DNA of 64,000 nt. It comes from Streptomyces sp. IMTB 2501 (GTDB lineage Bacteria > Actinomycetota > Actinomycetes > Streptomycetales > Streptomycetaceae). A model generated the notes under the pieces. That model had not been told where the DNA came from. It saw nothing but the letters and a program-made list of their open reading frames with translations, and did no database searches. Shown here in pieces: positions 43,019 through 51,933 of the stretch. Position 1 is the first letter of the stretch. Every line of letters starts with the position of its first letter. Location: assembly GCF_001953885.1 (NCBI RefSeq), contig NZ_MQUS01000005.1, positions 310,001 to 374,000 of the forward strand, in the 5' to 3' direction. Both the position numbers and the translations under genes were made by a program.

Positions 43019-44047
43019 ATGATCACCCCCAAGATTCCAGCGAAGTGCCTGGAAGTCCGCCTCGCCAAGCATCTGGAGGGTCCGCTCACGCTGGACCACT
43101 TCGACGTCGTAGAGGCGGACCTTGCTGAGCCCGCCGACGGCGAGGTCGTCGTCCGTAACGACTTCATGCAGCTGACTGCGGTCATGCAGGATCTGATGAC
43201 CCCCCACCCTGATCTCCCGATGCCCCCCTACCAGGTCGGTCAGCGCCTGTGGGGCGGCGGCATCGGCACCGTTGTGCAGTCGAACAGCCCGGACCTCGCG
43301 GTCGGCGACCTCGTGCAGAACATGGACGGCTGGGCCGAGTACTCGGTCGGGCCCGCCGGTCAGTACTACAAGGCGGACCCCACCCTGTACCCCTCGCCGG
43401 AGTACTACCTGACGCAGGGCCCGACCGCCTACCACGGCATCGCGGACGTCGCCGAGGTCGGCGAGTCGGACGTGGTCTTCGTGTCCGGTGCGGCCGGAGG
43501 CGTCGGTTCGCTGGCCGGCCAGATCGCCAAGTGCCGTGGCGCGAAGCGTGTGATCGGCAGCGCCGGGAGCAAGGCCAAGGTCGAGTACCTGGTCAACGAG
43601 CTCGGCTACGACGCGGCCTTCGACTACCACGACGGCCCGGTGGTGGACCGCCTGCGGGAGCTGGCTCCCGACGGCATCAACGTCTTCTTCGACACGGTCG
43701 GCGGCGAGCAGTTCGAGGCCGCCGTCCAGGTCGCGGCACAGGATGCCCGCTTCGCGCTGTGCGGAGCGCTGTCCGGACAGGTCGGCAACAGCGAGGGCGC
43801 GTTCCCGCGCCTGGACATCATGACGGCGATCGTCCGGCAGATCGTCCTGCGGCCGTACGCCACGTTCCACACACCCGAGCAGATCTGGGCTTGGCACCAG
43901 CACTTCAGCCAGTGGCTCAAGGAAGGGAAGTTCGTCCTGCCGGGGACGACCCTCAAGGGCGGGCTTTCCGAGGCCCCCGCCGGCCTTCTCAATCTGCTGG
44001 CCGGAAAGTACCAGGGGAATGTCGTGGTGAAGCTCTCCGAGAGCTGA
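43019..44047 (+). CDS. NADP-dependent medium-chain reductase (enoyl reductase-like)
   Basis: A 342-residue zinc-free medium-chain reductase of the leukotriene B4 dehydrogenase/2-alkenal reductase type. It has the N-terminal GroES-like fold with GQRLWGGGIGTVVQSNSPDL, then the Rossmann loop SGAAGGVGSLAGQIAKCRGAKR near residue 155, and FDTVGGEQFEAA. Members reduce alpha,beta-unsaturated ketones. In the actinorhodin pathway ActVI-ORF2/4 of the same superfamily reduce an enone during pyran formation, so a comparable role is possible. The ATG at 43019 follows AAGAAGGAG. It is divergent from rmlB and starts a plus-strand group with the hydrolase-like and transporter genes. Confidence 0.9.
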   Translation: MITPKIPAKCLEVRLAKHLEGPLTLDHFDVVEADLAEPADGEVVVRNDFMQLTAVMQDLMTPHPDLPMPPYQVGQRLWGGGIGTVVQSNSPDLAVGDLVQNMDGWAEYSVGPAGQYYKADPTLYPSPEYYLTQGPTAYHGIADVAEVGESDVVFVSGAAGGVGSLAGQIAKCRGAKRVIGSAGSKAKVEYLVNELGYDAAFDYHDGPVVDRLRELAPDGINVFFDTVGGEQFEAAVQVAAQDARFALCGALSGQVGNSEGAFPRLDIMTAIVRQIVLRPYATFHTPEQIWAWHQHFSQWLKEGKFVLPGTTLKGGLSEAPAGLLNLLAGKYQGNVVVKLSES

Positions 44048-44119
44048 TCCTGCGGCCTGCCCGGGGGACCGAGTTGCCTCCGGGCAGGTTCCAGCTCTCC
44101 TCAAGGAAGCCGACCGAGC

Positions 44120-45592
44120 ATGTCGTACATGACACTGGAAACGCGAGGGCTGCGCACCTTCTCCACGCAGCAGCCAGATTGGTCTCCGAGTTCCTCGGAC
44201 GACGGCCTTGAGTTCGCATTCATCGAGGCCCCTCTCGACTACGCCGATCCGGCTGGCCCGAGCATCTCCCTGGCGATCAGCCGGCTCCGGGCGAGCGACC
44301 CCGGCCGGCGGCGAGGAACGCTCCTGTTCCTCAACGGCGGCCCGGGCGGGGACGGCGGCCTCGGCCGGCTTCTGCCGGCCCGCCTCCGCCGGACCCCACT
44401 GCATGAAATCTATGATCTCGTCGGCTTCGACCCGCGCGGTACCGGCGTCTCCACCCGCATCGAGGGGGAGAACAGCCCGACGACCACCGCGTTCGACTCC
44501 CGGCCGCCGGACTCCGCGTTCGTCGCCATCACCGCCGACATGCGAGAGCGCGATCAAGGCTGTGTGCGGGCCGGCGGCGAACTGCGCCGTCACATCACCA
44601 CCCGCAACACCGCCCGCGACATGGACCTGATCCGTGAAGTCCTCGGCGAACAGAAGATCAGCTTCGTCGGCTGGGCCTACGGCACGCTCGTCGGAGCCGT
44701 CTACGGCACCCTGTTCGGCGACCGTCTGGACCGCAGCGTGCTCGATTCCTGTGTGCACCCGGACTGGGACTGGCGCCAGCAGTTCAAGTCGCAGGCCGAC
44801 GCGGTGCGGGAGAACGTCGACAAGTGGGCGGACTGGACCGCCGAGCGAAACGAACGCTTCGCCCTGGGCACCACCCCCGCCCTTGTCCTGGAGAGCGTCG
44901 AGAAGACGGCCGCCGCGCTCGCCGCGATGTCGGGCAACGCCGCGGCGCGCACCTCCTTCGACGGTGCCGTCGGCAATCTCAGCCCCGTTCGCCCGAAGTG
45001 GGCCGAACTGGGCGATCTCGTAGCGGAGTTGGGTGCGGCCGCTGAGGCGGGGGACACGGACCGGGTCCAGACCCTGCTCGGCGGCCAGGTCAAATGGCGG
45101 CCCGGACACGCGGCGGGGGAACTCCGTGAAGCCGTGCTCGAAGCGGTGACCTGCGAGACGCTGTGGCCGACGGATCTGGAGATCTACTACCGCGACATGC
45201 GGGACCTCCGGGAACGCTGCCCCTACGGATTCGGGGTCATGCGCGCCCAGCCGTGGGTGGGCACCTTCCGGACCGTGATTCCGCCGGAGCCCGCCACCCG
45301 CGTCCAGCGTGCCGGTTACCCCACGGGCCTCATCGTCCAGGCGGACGGTGACCCCCTGGACCACCATCCCGGCGGTCTCGCGATGGCGGAGCGCCTGGGC
45401 CACCACCTGATCACAGTCGTCGACTCCGGTGATCACGAGATCTACGGGCTCTCCGGCAACGAGCACGTGGACGGTCTCGTCAACGACTACCTCATGAACG
45501 GGGTTCTGCCACCCGAGCGCGTCAGCTGCCCCGGGGAGCCCCGCCCGGACATCGCCCCCGACGGAACGAGGAACGTCTCCGATGGACACTGA
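44120..45592 (+). CDS. TAP-like alpha/beta-hydrolase with nucleophile Ser replaced by Ala
   Basis: A 490-residue alpha/beta-hydrolase of the tripeptidyl aminopeptidase (TAP/SlpD) type: FLNGGPGGDGG (oxyanion region), LVGFDPRGTGVS, a helical cap, and a TAP C-terminal part ending in YLMNGVLPPERVSC. Where the family has G-x-S-Y-G, this protein has G-W-A-Y-G with Ala186 (codon GCC at 44675). The likely acid Asp411 (QADGDP) and base His439 (GDHEIYG) remain. There is no signal peptide, so it is cytosolic. It may be a non-hydrolytic enzyme or binding protein in the pathway. The ATG at 44120 follows AAGGAAG. It overlaps the transporter start by 11 bases. Confidence 0.88.
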   Translation: MSYMTLETRGLRTFSTQQPDWSPSSSDDGLEFAFIEAPLDYADPAGPSISLAISRLRASDPGRRRGTLLFLNGGPGGDGGLGRLLPARLRRTPLHEIYDLVGFDPRGTGVSTRIEGENSPTTTAFDSRPPDSAFVAITADMRERDQGCVRAGGELRRHITTRNTARDMDLIREVLGEQKISFVGWAYGTLVGAVYGTLFGDRLDRSVLDSCVHPDWDWRQQFKSQADAVRENVDKWADWTAERNERFALGTTPALVLESVEKTAAALAAMSGNAAARTSFDGAVGNLSPVRPKWAELGDLVAELGAAAEAGDTDRVQTLLGGQVKWRPGHAAGELREAVLEAVTCETLWPTDLEIYYRDMRDLRERCPYGFGVMRAQPWVGTFRTVIPPEPATRVQRAGYPTGLIVQADGDPLDHHPGGLAMAERLGHHLITVVDSGDHEIYGLSGNEHVDGLVNDYLMNGVLPPERVSCPGEPRPDIAPDGTRNVSDGH

Positions 45593-47039
45593 AATGACTC
45601 AGCCCTCCGTGCTCACGCGCGCGGACCGGGCCCGTCCGGCCAGGCCGGGTCTGGTCCTGGCCGCCTGCTGCCTCAGCCAGCTCGTCGTCGTGCTCGACGG
45701 CTCGATCATGAACGTCGCCCTGCCGGCGGTCCAGCACGACTTGTCGTTCGACCAGAACAGCCTGCAGTGGGTGCTCAACGCGTTCATGATTCCGTTCGCC
45801 GGGCTGCTCCTTCTCGCCGGACGCATGGCTGATCTGTTCGGCCGCCGGAGGCTCTTCCTGACCGGGATCGCGCTGTTCACCGTGGCCAGCCTCCTGGGCG
45901 GGCTCGCGGTCAACTCGGGATGGCTGATCGCGGCCCGCGCCGTACAGGGCGTCGGTGCCGCGATCATCGCTCCCGCCACTCTCTCCGTGCTGAGCACCGC
46001 GTTCGTCGAACCCAAGGAGCGGGCCAAGGCGTTCGGACTGTGGGGTGCCGCGGCCGGCAGCGGCGGCGCGATCGGCGTCCTCGCCGGTGGCGTCATCGTC
46101 GAATGGCTGTCCTGGCGTTGGGTGCTCCTGGTCAACATCCCCCTGGGAGCAGTCCTCATGTTCATGGTGGCCTCCGCGGTCACCGAGTCCCGTGATCCGG
46201 ACGCCCGCCGCAGGCTGGACGTCGCCGGTGCGCTGTCCGTGACCCTGGGCCTCGCGGTCCTCGTCTACGGCATCGCCGAGGGCGAGCGGTACGGCTGGGG
46301 AGCGCCCCGGATCGTGACGGCCCTGAGCGCCGGTGTGGCGCTCCTCGTCTTCTTCCTGGTGGACCAGGCGAAGCTGGCCAAGCAGCCGATCATGCCACTG
46401 AGCATCTTCCGGAGCCGTTCGGTCAGCGTGGCGAACGCAGTGGCGTTCGTGGCCGGCGCGGCCATGCTCAGCACCTTCTACTTCATGACGCTGCAGCTCC
46501 AGATCGTCCTGGGGTACAGCGCCTTGCACACCGGCGTCGCCTATCTGCCGGTGTCCCTGGCGACCTTCGTAGGTGCCGGTGCCTGCTCGGCCGTGGTGGC
46601 CAAGACCGGGCCCCGCCCGGTGCTGCTCGTCGGCCTGGCGCTGGCCACGGCAGGCCTGCTGTGGCTGAGCCAGGCGGACGAGACGGCCACCTTCGCCGCT
46701 GACCTGCTGGGCCCGACCGTCGTCTTCGGCATCGGCCTCGGCCTGCTCATCACCGGCACCGCCAACGCGGCGACCGCGGATGTGCCGGAGAGCCAGCAAG
46801 GCCTCGCCTCCGGTCTGCTCAACACCAACCAGACGCTGGGCAGTGCCGTCGGCCTCGCGATTCTCGTGGCCGTCGCCAACTCCCACACCGCGGGGGCGAT
46901 GAAGAGCGTGAATCCCGCGAATGCCATGGCGCGCGCCCATGCCCTTTCCAGCGGCTACCAGCTGGCCTTCCTCGTCACCGCCGGGGTCCTGGCTGCGAGC
47001 ATGCTCATGGCACTCGCGGCTCCGAAGGCCCGCAGGTGA
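45582..47039 (+). CDS. MFS drug exporter, DHA2 family (14 spans)
   Basis: A 485-residue proton-driven efflux pump, probably exporting the cluster product. It has 14 predicted spans, the motif A loop GRMADLFGRRR after span 2, DGSIMNVALPAVQ in span 1 and the late ASGLLNTNQTLGSAVGLA. The ATG at 45582 lies inside the end of the hydrolase-like gene, so translation is coupled. It is about half identical by eye to the second exporter at 51934-53430, suggesting duplication. A strong terminator follows. Confidence 0.94.
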   Translation: MDTEMTQPSVLTRADRARPARPGLVLAACCLSQLVVVLDGSIMNVALPAVQHDLSFDQNSLQWVLNAFMIPFAGLLLLAGRMADLFGRRRLFLTGIALFTVASLLGGLAVNSGWLIAARAVQGVGAAIIAPATLSVLSTAFVEPKERAKAFGLWGAAAGSGGAIGVLAGGVIVEWLSWRWVLLVNIPLGAVLMFMVASAVTESRDPDARRRLDVAGALSVTLGLAVLVYGIAEGERYGWGAPRIVTALSAGVALLVFFLVDQAKLAKQPIMPLSIFRSRSVSVANAVAFVAGAAMLSTFYFMTLQLQIVLGYSALHTGVAYLPVSLATFVGAGACSAVVAKTGPRPVLLVGLALATAGLLWLSQADETATFAADLLGPTVVFGIGLGLLITGTANAATADVPESQQGLASGLLNTNQTLGSAVGLAILVAVANSHTAGAMKSVNPANAMARAHALSSGYQLAFLVTAGVLAASMLMALAAPKARR

Positions 47040-47053
47040 CGGTGTCCCGTCGT

Positions 47054-47097
47054 CGGGAAGGGGCCGCGGGGAGAGATCTCCCCGCGGCCCCTTCCCG
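47054..47097. terminator. Bidirectional terminator after the first MFS gene
   Basis: A near-perfect palindrome with arms 47054-47074 and 47077-47097 (the innermost pairs must open to form a loop) lies 15 bases past the MFS stop and before the convergent glycosylase stop at 47135. Confidence 0.88.
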
Positions 47098-47134
47098 TTC
47101 TCGCGTTCCGTCCGGGTACGTGGCTCAGCCGGCG

Positions 47135-48262
47135 TCACAGGGTGGCAGCCACCCGCACATGGTGGGTCTCGGCGCCGTCCGCGGCGAAGGTGAGAAGCCG
47201 TGCGCCTTCCTCCTCAAGCTCCGCACGCCGGGCCGCCGGCAGCGGCCTGAAGGGCTGCACGTGCAATGTGGCGGCCGACCGCTCCTGTTCGACCCGCCAG
47301 ACCCCGTGGACGAACCCGTCCACCAGGATGGTGCCGGGAATGACGGCGTTCTTCGTCGCGATCGCCCTGCGGTCCTGGTCACTGATGATCCGGGTGCGGT
47401 CGGCGTGCGAGAGGATCGCGTTGTCGTACGGTGCCAGGTACCGCACGGGGGCAGGTGTGTCCGGATCCGGGCGAGGGGCGTCGGGCAGGTCGAACAGCTC
47501 CGCACCCGAGGAGTCCCGGAAGGTCACCAGACGGGGCCGGAGCCGCTCGGTCACCTCACGCAACCGCGTCAGGCCCGACCACGCCTGGATGTCCTTGACC
47601 GTAGCGGGGCCGAAGGCCGCGAGATAGCGCAGGACCTCGCGGTCGGGGGCGGGCTCGGGCTCCAGCGGCGCACCGAGCCACATCTGGGCGGTGGCATAGG
47701 TGGTCTGCCCGCTGGCGCCCCAGATTCCCCGGGGCGGGACCTGGACCAGCGGCAGCAGCGCACGGACCGCGTTGACGAGGGTGGAGGCCGTGCGGTCGGG
47801 CCACCTCTCCTGGAGGAGCTTGCCGAGTTCCGCGGTGCTGCGCGGCTCCTCCTCGACGAGTTCACGGCCGGCGGCGGCGAGTTCACCGAAGTCGATGTCG
47901 CCCAGGTCCTTGCCGAAGGTGGTGCGCAACGAGCGCTCCATGAAGGGCTGCACCCAGGGACGGATCGCCAGGCAGTCGCGGGCGGTGACCAGATGCACGG
48001 TTCCCCGCATCAGGGCGATGCGGACCGCGTCCCGGCCGGTGAGCAGGGCGGCCAGCTCGTCCTGCCGGAAGTCCGTCAGCCGGGTCCACAGGCCGTAGTA
48101 GGGCGGCGTCGGGGCCTGCGCCTGCAGGCCCACGAGGTGCTCGATCGCCTCCGGTACGGACATGGTCCGGCGGCGCAACAGCATCTGCCGGTCCAGAAAG
48201 GCCCGGTTCAGAGCCTCACGGCTCAGTGTCTCGCCGGCTCTTGCTGTGGATCGTGTGGGCAT
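47135..48262 (-). CDS. AlkZ-like winged-helix DNA glycosylase (HTH_42), probable self-resistance
   Basis: A 375-residue protein of the AlkZ/YcaQ superfamily, DNA glycosylases built of tandem winged helices that excise bulky alkylated bases or unhook crosslinks. It has LLRRRTMSVPEAIEHLVGLQ, the Gln-x-Gln catalytic motif (Q47-A-Q49), APTPPYYGLWTRL, and a C-terminal barrel with GTILVDGFVHGVWRVE. AlkZ protects the azinomycin producer, and relatives lie in the trioxacarcin, LL-D49194 and hedamycin clusters. Related paralogues also occur as chromosomal genes, so resistance is inferred from position: its start is eight bases from the stop of an epoxide hydrolase gene in the middle of the cluster. 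Confidence 0.85.
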   Translation of the reverse strand: MPTRSTARAGETLSREALNRAFLDRQMLLRRRTMSVPEAIEHLVGLQAQAPTPPYYGLWTRLTDFRQDELAALLTGRDAVRIALMRGTVHLVTARDCLAIRPWVQPFMERSLRTTFGKDLGDIDFGELAAAGRELVEEEPRSTAELGKLLQERWPDRTASTLVNAVRALLPLVQVPPRGIWGASGQTTYATAQMWLGAPLEPEPAPDREVLRYLAAFGPATVKDIQAWSGLTRLREVTERLRPRLVTFRDSSGAELFDLPDAPRPDPDTPAPVRYLAPYDNAILSHADRTRIISDQDRRAIATKNAVIPGTILVDGFVHGVWRVEQERSAATLHVQPFRPLPAARRAELEEEGARLLTFAADGAETHHVRVAATL

Positions 48263-48270
48263 GTGGCTCC

Positions 48271-49392
48271 TCAGCGCACGAGGCGGAAGAACGTGCGCAG
48301 TTCGTCCGCGAGAATGGCAGGCTTCTCCAGGGCCGGGAAGTGACCGCCGCTGTCGAGGTCCCGCCAATGGCGCAGGTCCTTGAAGCGCTCCTGCGCCCAA
48401 GCCCGGGGCAGCCAGGCGTCCTTGGGGAAGACGGAGCACCCGGTGGGCACCGAAGTCGGGTTCATGGGTTCCTTGCCGAAGCTCTCCCAGAACAGCCGGC
48501 CGGACGACGTGGCGGTCCCGGTCAGCCAGTACATCATCACCGTGTCGAGCAGGCGGTCACGGGACACGGCCTTCTCCAGGTCGCCGTCGTGGTCGGCCCA
48601 GCTCCAGAACCTGTCGACGATCCAGCCCAGTTGGCCGCTGGGGGAGTCGCTCAGCCCGTAGCCGATGGCCTGCGGCTGGGTGGACTGGATCACCGCGTAT
48701 CCCGAGCGGCTCTCGCTGAAGCTCCTCATCCGGGCCATGGCCGCCTGGTCGCGCGCATCCAGCTCCACCTCCTTCTGGGGCGCCTGGGCCAGCGGCATCG
48801 TCAGATGGATTCCGGAGAGGTGTGCCGGGTCGGTGCTGCCGAGGGCCGCGCTGATCCACGAGCCCCAGTCCCCGCCATGGGCGCCGTAGCGGGTGTATCC
48901 GAGCCGGGCCATCAGGACGGCCCAGGCCGACGCGGTCCGGGCCACGGACCAGCCTGTGCTGTCGGGTTTGTCGCTGAAGCCGTGGCCGGGCAGGGACGGG
49001 CAGACCACGTGGAAGGCGTCGGCCGGGTCCGGTGGGTCGATGAGCAGGTCGATGATGTCGAGGTACTCGACGACACTGCTGGGCCACCCGTGGGTGAGCA
49101 GCAGCGGCGTGGCGTCCGGATGCGGCGAGCGCACATGCAGAAAGTGCACCCCGAGGCCGTCGATCGTGGTGCGGTACTGGGGCAGTGAGTTCAGCCTCGC
49201 CTCGGTCGCCCGCCAGTCGTAGTGGTGCTGCCAGTACGAGCACAGCTCCTTCATATAGGCGAGCCTGGGGCCCTGTGACCAGTCGTCGACCGTTTCGGCA
49301 TCCGGCCAGCGGGTCTCCGCGAGGCGCCGGCGCAGATCCCGCAACTCACTCTCCGGCACCTCGATCCGGAACGGTGTGACGTCCGCAGTCAT
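48271..49392 (-). CDS. Epoxide hydrolase (EHN/microsomal type)
   Basis: A 373-residue alpha/beta-hydrolase with the epoxide hydrolase N-terminal domain (FRIEVPESELRDLRRRLAETRWPD), oxyanion motif HGWP (residues 101-104), catalytic Asp175 in HGGDWGSW and the base His351 in SGGHFPALE. It opens epoxides to diols through an alkyl-enzyme ester. In a cluster predicted to make an epoxide it could tailor the product or detoxify it inside the cell. The ATG at 49392 follows CAGGAGG. It is co-transcribed with the AlkZ-like gene immediately downstream. Confidence 0.93.
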   Translation of the reverse strand: MTADVTPFRIEVPESELRDLRRRLAETRWPDAETVDDWSQGPRLAYMKELCSYWQHHYDWRATEARLNSLPQYRTTIDGLGVHFLHVRSPHPDATPLLLTHGWPSSVVEYLDIIDLLIDPPDPADAFHVVCPSLPGHGFSDKPDSTGWSVARTASAWAVLMARLGYTRYGAHGGDWGSWISAALGSTDPAHLSGIHLTMPLAQAPQKEVELDARDQAAMARMRSFSESRSGYAVIQSTQPQAIGYGLSDSPSGQLGWIVDRFWSWADHDGDLEKAVSRDRLLDTVMMYWLTGTATSSGRLFWESFGKEPMNPTSVPTGCSVFPKDAWLPRAWAQERFKDLRHWRDLDSGGHFPALEKPAILADELRTFFRLVR

Positions 49393-49542
49393 GCGAGAAC
49401 CTCCTGGTTGAAGCGGTGCGGTTGCACGGACTTCGAGGCTAGGGAACCGCGCTACAGCTGGAGTCGAGCCCCGTCGCGCCCCGCGGAAAGGGTGCATTGG
49501 TTCTCTAGTAGGGCTAGAGGCATTTCGGCCAGTCTTCCTCCC

Positions 49543-50001
49543 ATGAGGAAACTGCCGATAGCCGCTACGACGGCCGCCATGACCGCACTGCTCGCGCTGC
49601 CCGCGTCGGCGCAGGGCGCGGAGGACAGGGTCAACGCTCCCGTGGGTAGCTGGGAAGCCACAGTGACCCGACCGGGTGCCACGGACTACGTCCAGATGTT
49701 CTTCACCCGCAGTGGGAGGGCCTGCCTGATCAGTGACGGCGGCACGAGTCTGGGCAGCTGGGTGCCGACCGGTCCGAACGCGTTCAACTACCGGATCAAG
49801 GAAGCCCTGTCCGACGGACATGGCACACAGACCGGCTGGGTCTACATCAATCAGTACGCCGCACAGACCAGCAGCAACCAGTTCGACAGCTCCGGAATCT
49901 CGACCATCTACGACCTGAGCGGCAACAAGCAGGGAGCCGTGACCGCCAAGGTCGTAGCCACCCGTGGGACCGCCACCCCGCCGGCATACTGCAGTCGCTA
50001 G
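49543..50001 (+). CDS. Secreted protein of unknown function
   Basis: A 152-residue exported protein with a Sec signal peptide (MRKLPIAATTAAMTALLALP, cleavage after ASA or QGA near residue 25). The mature part begins with GSWEATVTRPGATDYVQMFF, suggesting a small beta-barrel. It contains two cysteines (in GRACLISDGG and PAYCSR at the very end), probably forming a disulfide. I do not recognise the family. It is divergent from the epoxide hydrolase and followed by a large hairpin. Drug sequestration outside the cell is possible but unsupported. Confidence 0.75.
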   Translation: MRKLPIAATTAAMTALLALPASAQGAEDRVNAPVGSWEATVTRPGATDYVQMFFTRSGRACLISDGGTSLGSWVPTGPNAFNYRIKEALSDGHGTQTGWVYINQYAAQTSSNQFDSSGISTIYDLSGNKQGAVTAKVVATRGTATPPAYCSR

Positions 50002-50063
50002 CCCGCATTCATCAGCTCCGAGGGCCCGCGGTGGCGGGCCCCGGCAGACCGTGCCGTCCTGCG

Positions 50064-50128
50064 AAGTGCCTTTTGGCCGGGATGGCGAGACGCCCTGAGC
50101 GTCCCGCCATCCCGGCCAAAAGGCACTT
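50064..50128. terminator. Large 30-base-arm hairpin between convergent genes
   Basis: Arms 50064-50093 and 50099-50128 pair over 30 bases with a single mismatch and a 5-base loop. It ends seven bases before the reductase stop at 50135 and 62 bases after the secreted protein's stop, so it can terminate both transcripts. The left end AAGTGCCTTTTGGCCGG resembles AAGTGCCTACTGGCCGG at 54953. Confidence 0.85.
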
Positions 50129-50134
50129 TCCGTG

Positions 50135-51430
50135 TCAGGCGGGCGTGGACAGCCGGTCCTGGCCCGGCACGTGTGCCGGTGCCGAGCCGTGCGAACCCGG
50201 CCCGGCGACAAACGCCTTCAGGTCGAACCCGGGGCTGCGTGCCTCGGCGGGGGAGGGTCCCGTGCCCGCGGCGAGCAGCCGCCGCGCGATGCCGTGATCG
50301 GCCGGCCGGCCGACCGACTCGACACCGATCAGCCGGCCCTGAAGGAAGCAGAGCACCGAGAAACGGGCCCCGTCCGGATCACCGACGGTGACTGTCTCGT
50401 CGTGGCCCGCGGTCAGCCCGGCCATCTGCAGCCGCAGCTCGTACTGCTCGGACCAGAACCAGGGGACCGCGGTGTACGGCGCGCTCTCGCCGCAGATCGC
50501 GGCAGCCACGTACCGGGCCTGGTCGGACGCGTTCTGCACCGATTCGAGGCGGATGTGACGCCCCGACCCGGGGGCGGGGAAGCGGGCGCAGTCACCGATC
50601 GCGTAGACGGCCCTGTCGGACGTCCGCAGCCACCGGTCGACGATGACGCCGTCGCCGACCAGGAGCCCCGCATCGGCGGCGAGCCGGGTGTTCGGCAGGG
50701 CACCGGCGCCCACGACCACCAGGTCGGCGGGCAGCCTCCGGCCGTCGCGCAGTTCCATGACCTCGACGTTTCCGTCGGCGCCGCCGTGCAGAGCGGCCAC
50801 CTCCTGGCCGAGCAGGAGGCGCACCCCGCGTTCCTCGTGCCGCCCGGCGAGCCACGCCGACATCTGCGGGGTGAGCGCGCGGGCGAGCGGGCGTGACTGG
50901 ACCTCGACCACCGTCACCCGGTGCCCCCGCGTGTGTGCCGTGGCCGCCAGTTCGAGTCCGACGAACCCGGCGCCGATCACGCAGACGTGGCGCGGCGGTC
51001 CGTCGAGATGCCCCCGCAGCGTCTCGGCGTCGGCGAGGCTCCGAAGCGTGAGCACTCCGCTCAGGTCCGCACCGGGCAGGGGGAGAACACGGGCCCTGGC
51101 GCCGGTGGCGAGGACCAGCTTGTCGTAGGCAAGGATGGTGCCCGACGCCAACTCGACGCGCTGGCCGTCGAGTTCGACGCGCTGTGCGCGGTCACCTGAT
51201 ACGCGGGAGATGCCCTGCGCCTCGAAGAACGACTCGGGGCGCAGGAGCAGGTCCTCGTGCGCGGTGGCGCCGGTCAGGAAGCCCTTGGACAGCGGCGGCC
51301 GGTGGTAGGGCGGTACGGGCTCGTCGCCGACCAGGGTGACCGGGCCGCTGTACCCCTTGGCGCGCAGTGCGGCTGCCGTGTCGAGGCCGCCCTGTCCCGC
51401 GCCGATGACGACGACTCCGCGGGCGGCCAT
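50135..51430 (-). CDS. FAD-dependent ferredoxin reductase
   Basis: A 431-residue pyridine nucleotide-disulfide-fold reductase of the putidaredoxin/ferredoxin reductase type. It has an FAD loop VVVIGAGQGG at residues 5-14, an NADH loop VCVIGAGFVGLE near residue 152, and YAIGDCARFP for the flavin ribityl contact. It passes electrons from NAD(P)H to the ferredoxin encoded just upstream; their stop and start overlap by one base (TGATG). Together they should serve the P450 at 53694-54917 or others beyond the window. Confidence 0.94.
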   Translation of the reverse strand: MAARGVVVIGAGQGGLDTAAALRAKGYSGPVTLVGDEPVPPYHRPPLSKGFLTGATAHEDLLLRPESFFEAQGISRVSGDRAQRVELDGQRVELASGTILAYDKLVLATGARARVLPLPGADLSGVLTLRSLADAETLRGHLDGPPRHVCVIGAGFVGLELAATAHTRGHRVTVVEVQSRPLARALTPQMSAWLAGRHEERGVRLLLGQEVAALHGGADGNVEVMELRDGRRLPADLVVVGAGALPNTRLAADAGLLVGDGVIVDRWLRTSDRAVYAIGDCARFPAPGSGRHIRLESVQNASDQARYVAAAICGESAPYTAVPWFWSEQYELRLQMAGLTAGHDETVTVGDPDGARFSVLCFLQGRLIGVESVGRPADHGIARRLLAAGTGPSPAEARSPGFDLKAFVAGPGSHGSAPAHVPGQDRLSTPA

Positions 51431-51753
51431 CAGCTCTGCGCCTCGGGCAGATGCACCAGAAGCCCGTCGAGGGCTTCGGTGACCGGCAGTTGGCAGCTCA
51501 GGCGGCTTGAGTTCCGGCGCGGGCACGCTGTTCCGTACAGGACGTCGTCCTCCACGGAATCCATCGGCGGCAGGGGCACGGTGCTGTCGTCGTCCACATA
51601 GACATGGCAGGTCCCGCACTGTGCGGAGCCGCCGCACTGGGCCTCGATGCCGTCGATGTTGTTCAGCTTCGCGGCCCGCATGACCGTGTTGGGTGCCTGG
51701 GCATCGACGACGGTGGTGGTGCCGTTCGGGTGCTTGAAGGTGATCTTGGCCAT
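51430..51753 (-). CDS. [2Fe-2S] ferredoxin
   Basis: A 107-residue plant/vertebrate-type (putidaredoxin-like) ferredoxin. Cluster ligands are Cys40, Cys46, Cys49 and Cys87 in AQCGGSAQCGTCHV and RLSCQLP. It carries electrons from the adjacent reductase to a monooxygenase. The ATG at 51753 follows GAGGAG. Streptomyces P450s more often use 3Fe-4S ferredoxins, so a dedicated 2Fe-2S pair in the cluster suggests a specific partner. Confidence 0.95.
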   Translation of the reverse strand: MAKITFKHPNGTTTVVDAQAPNTVMRAAKLNNIDGIEAQCGGSAQCGTCHVYVDDDSTVPLPPMDSVEDDVLYGTACPRRNSSRLSCQLPVTEALDGLLVHLPEAQS

Positions 51754-51933
51754 GGCGCTCTCCTCGTGGAATGTCGTACCGCCCCGCGGTGGTACGGAAT
51801 CCGGCCTCGCCCGCATATGGAGAACGACTGTGACCACCTGGTCTGGAGGCGTCCTTGAGTGCTCCTCAGGCAGCTCCGCGCGGCTCGACCGGGCTGCGAT
51901 CACCGGTCGATCGCCGCGGCACAGCGTGGCGGC

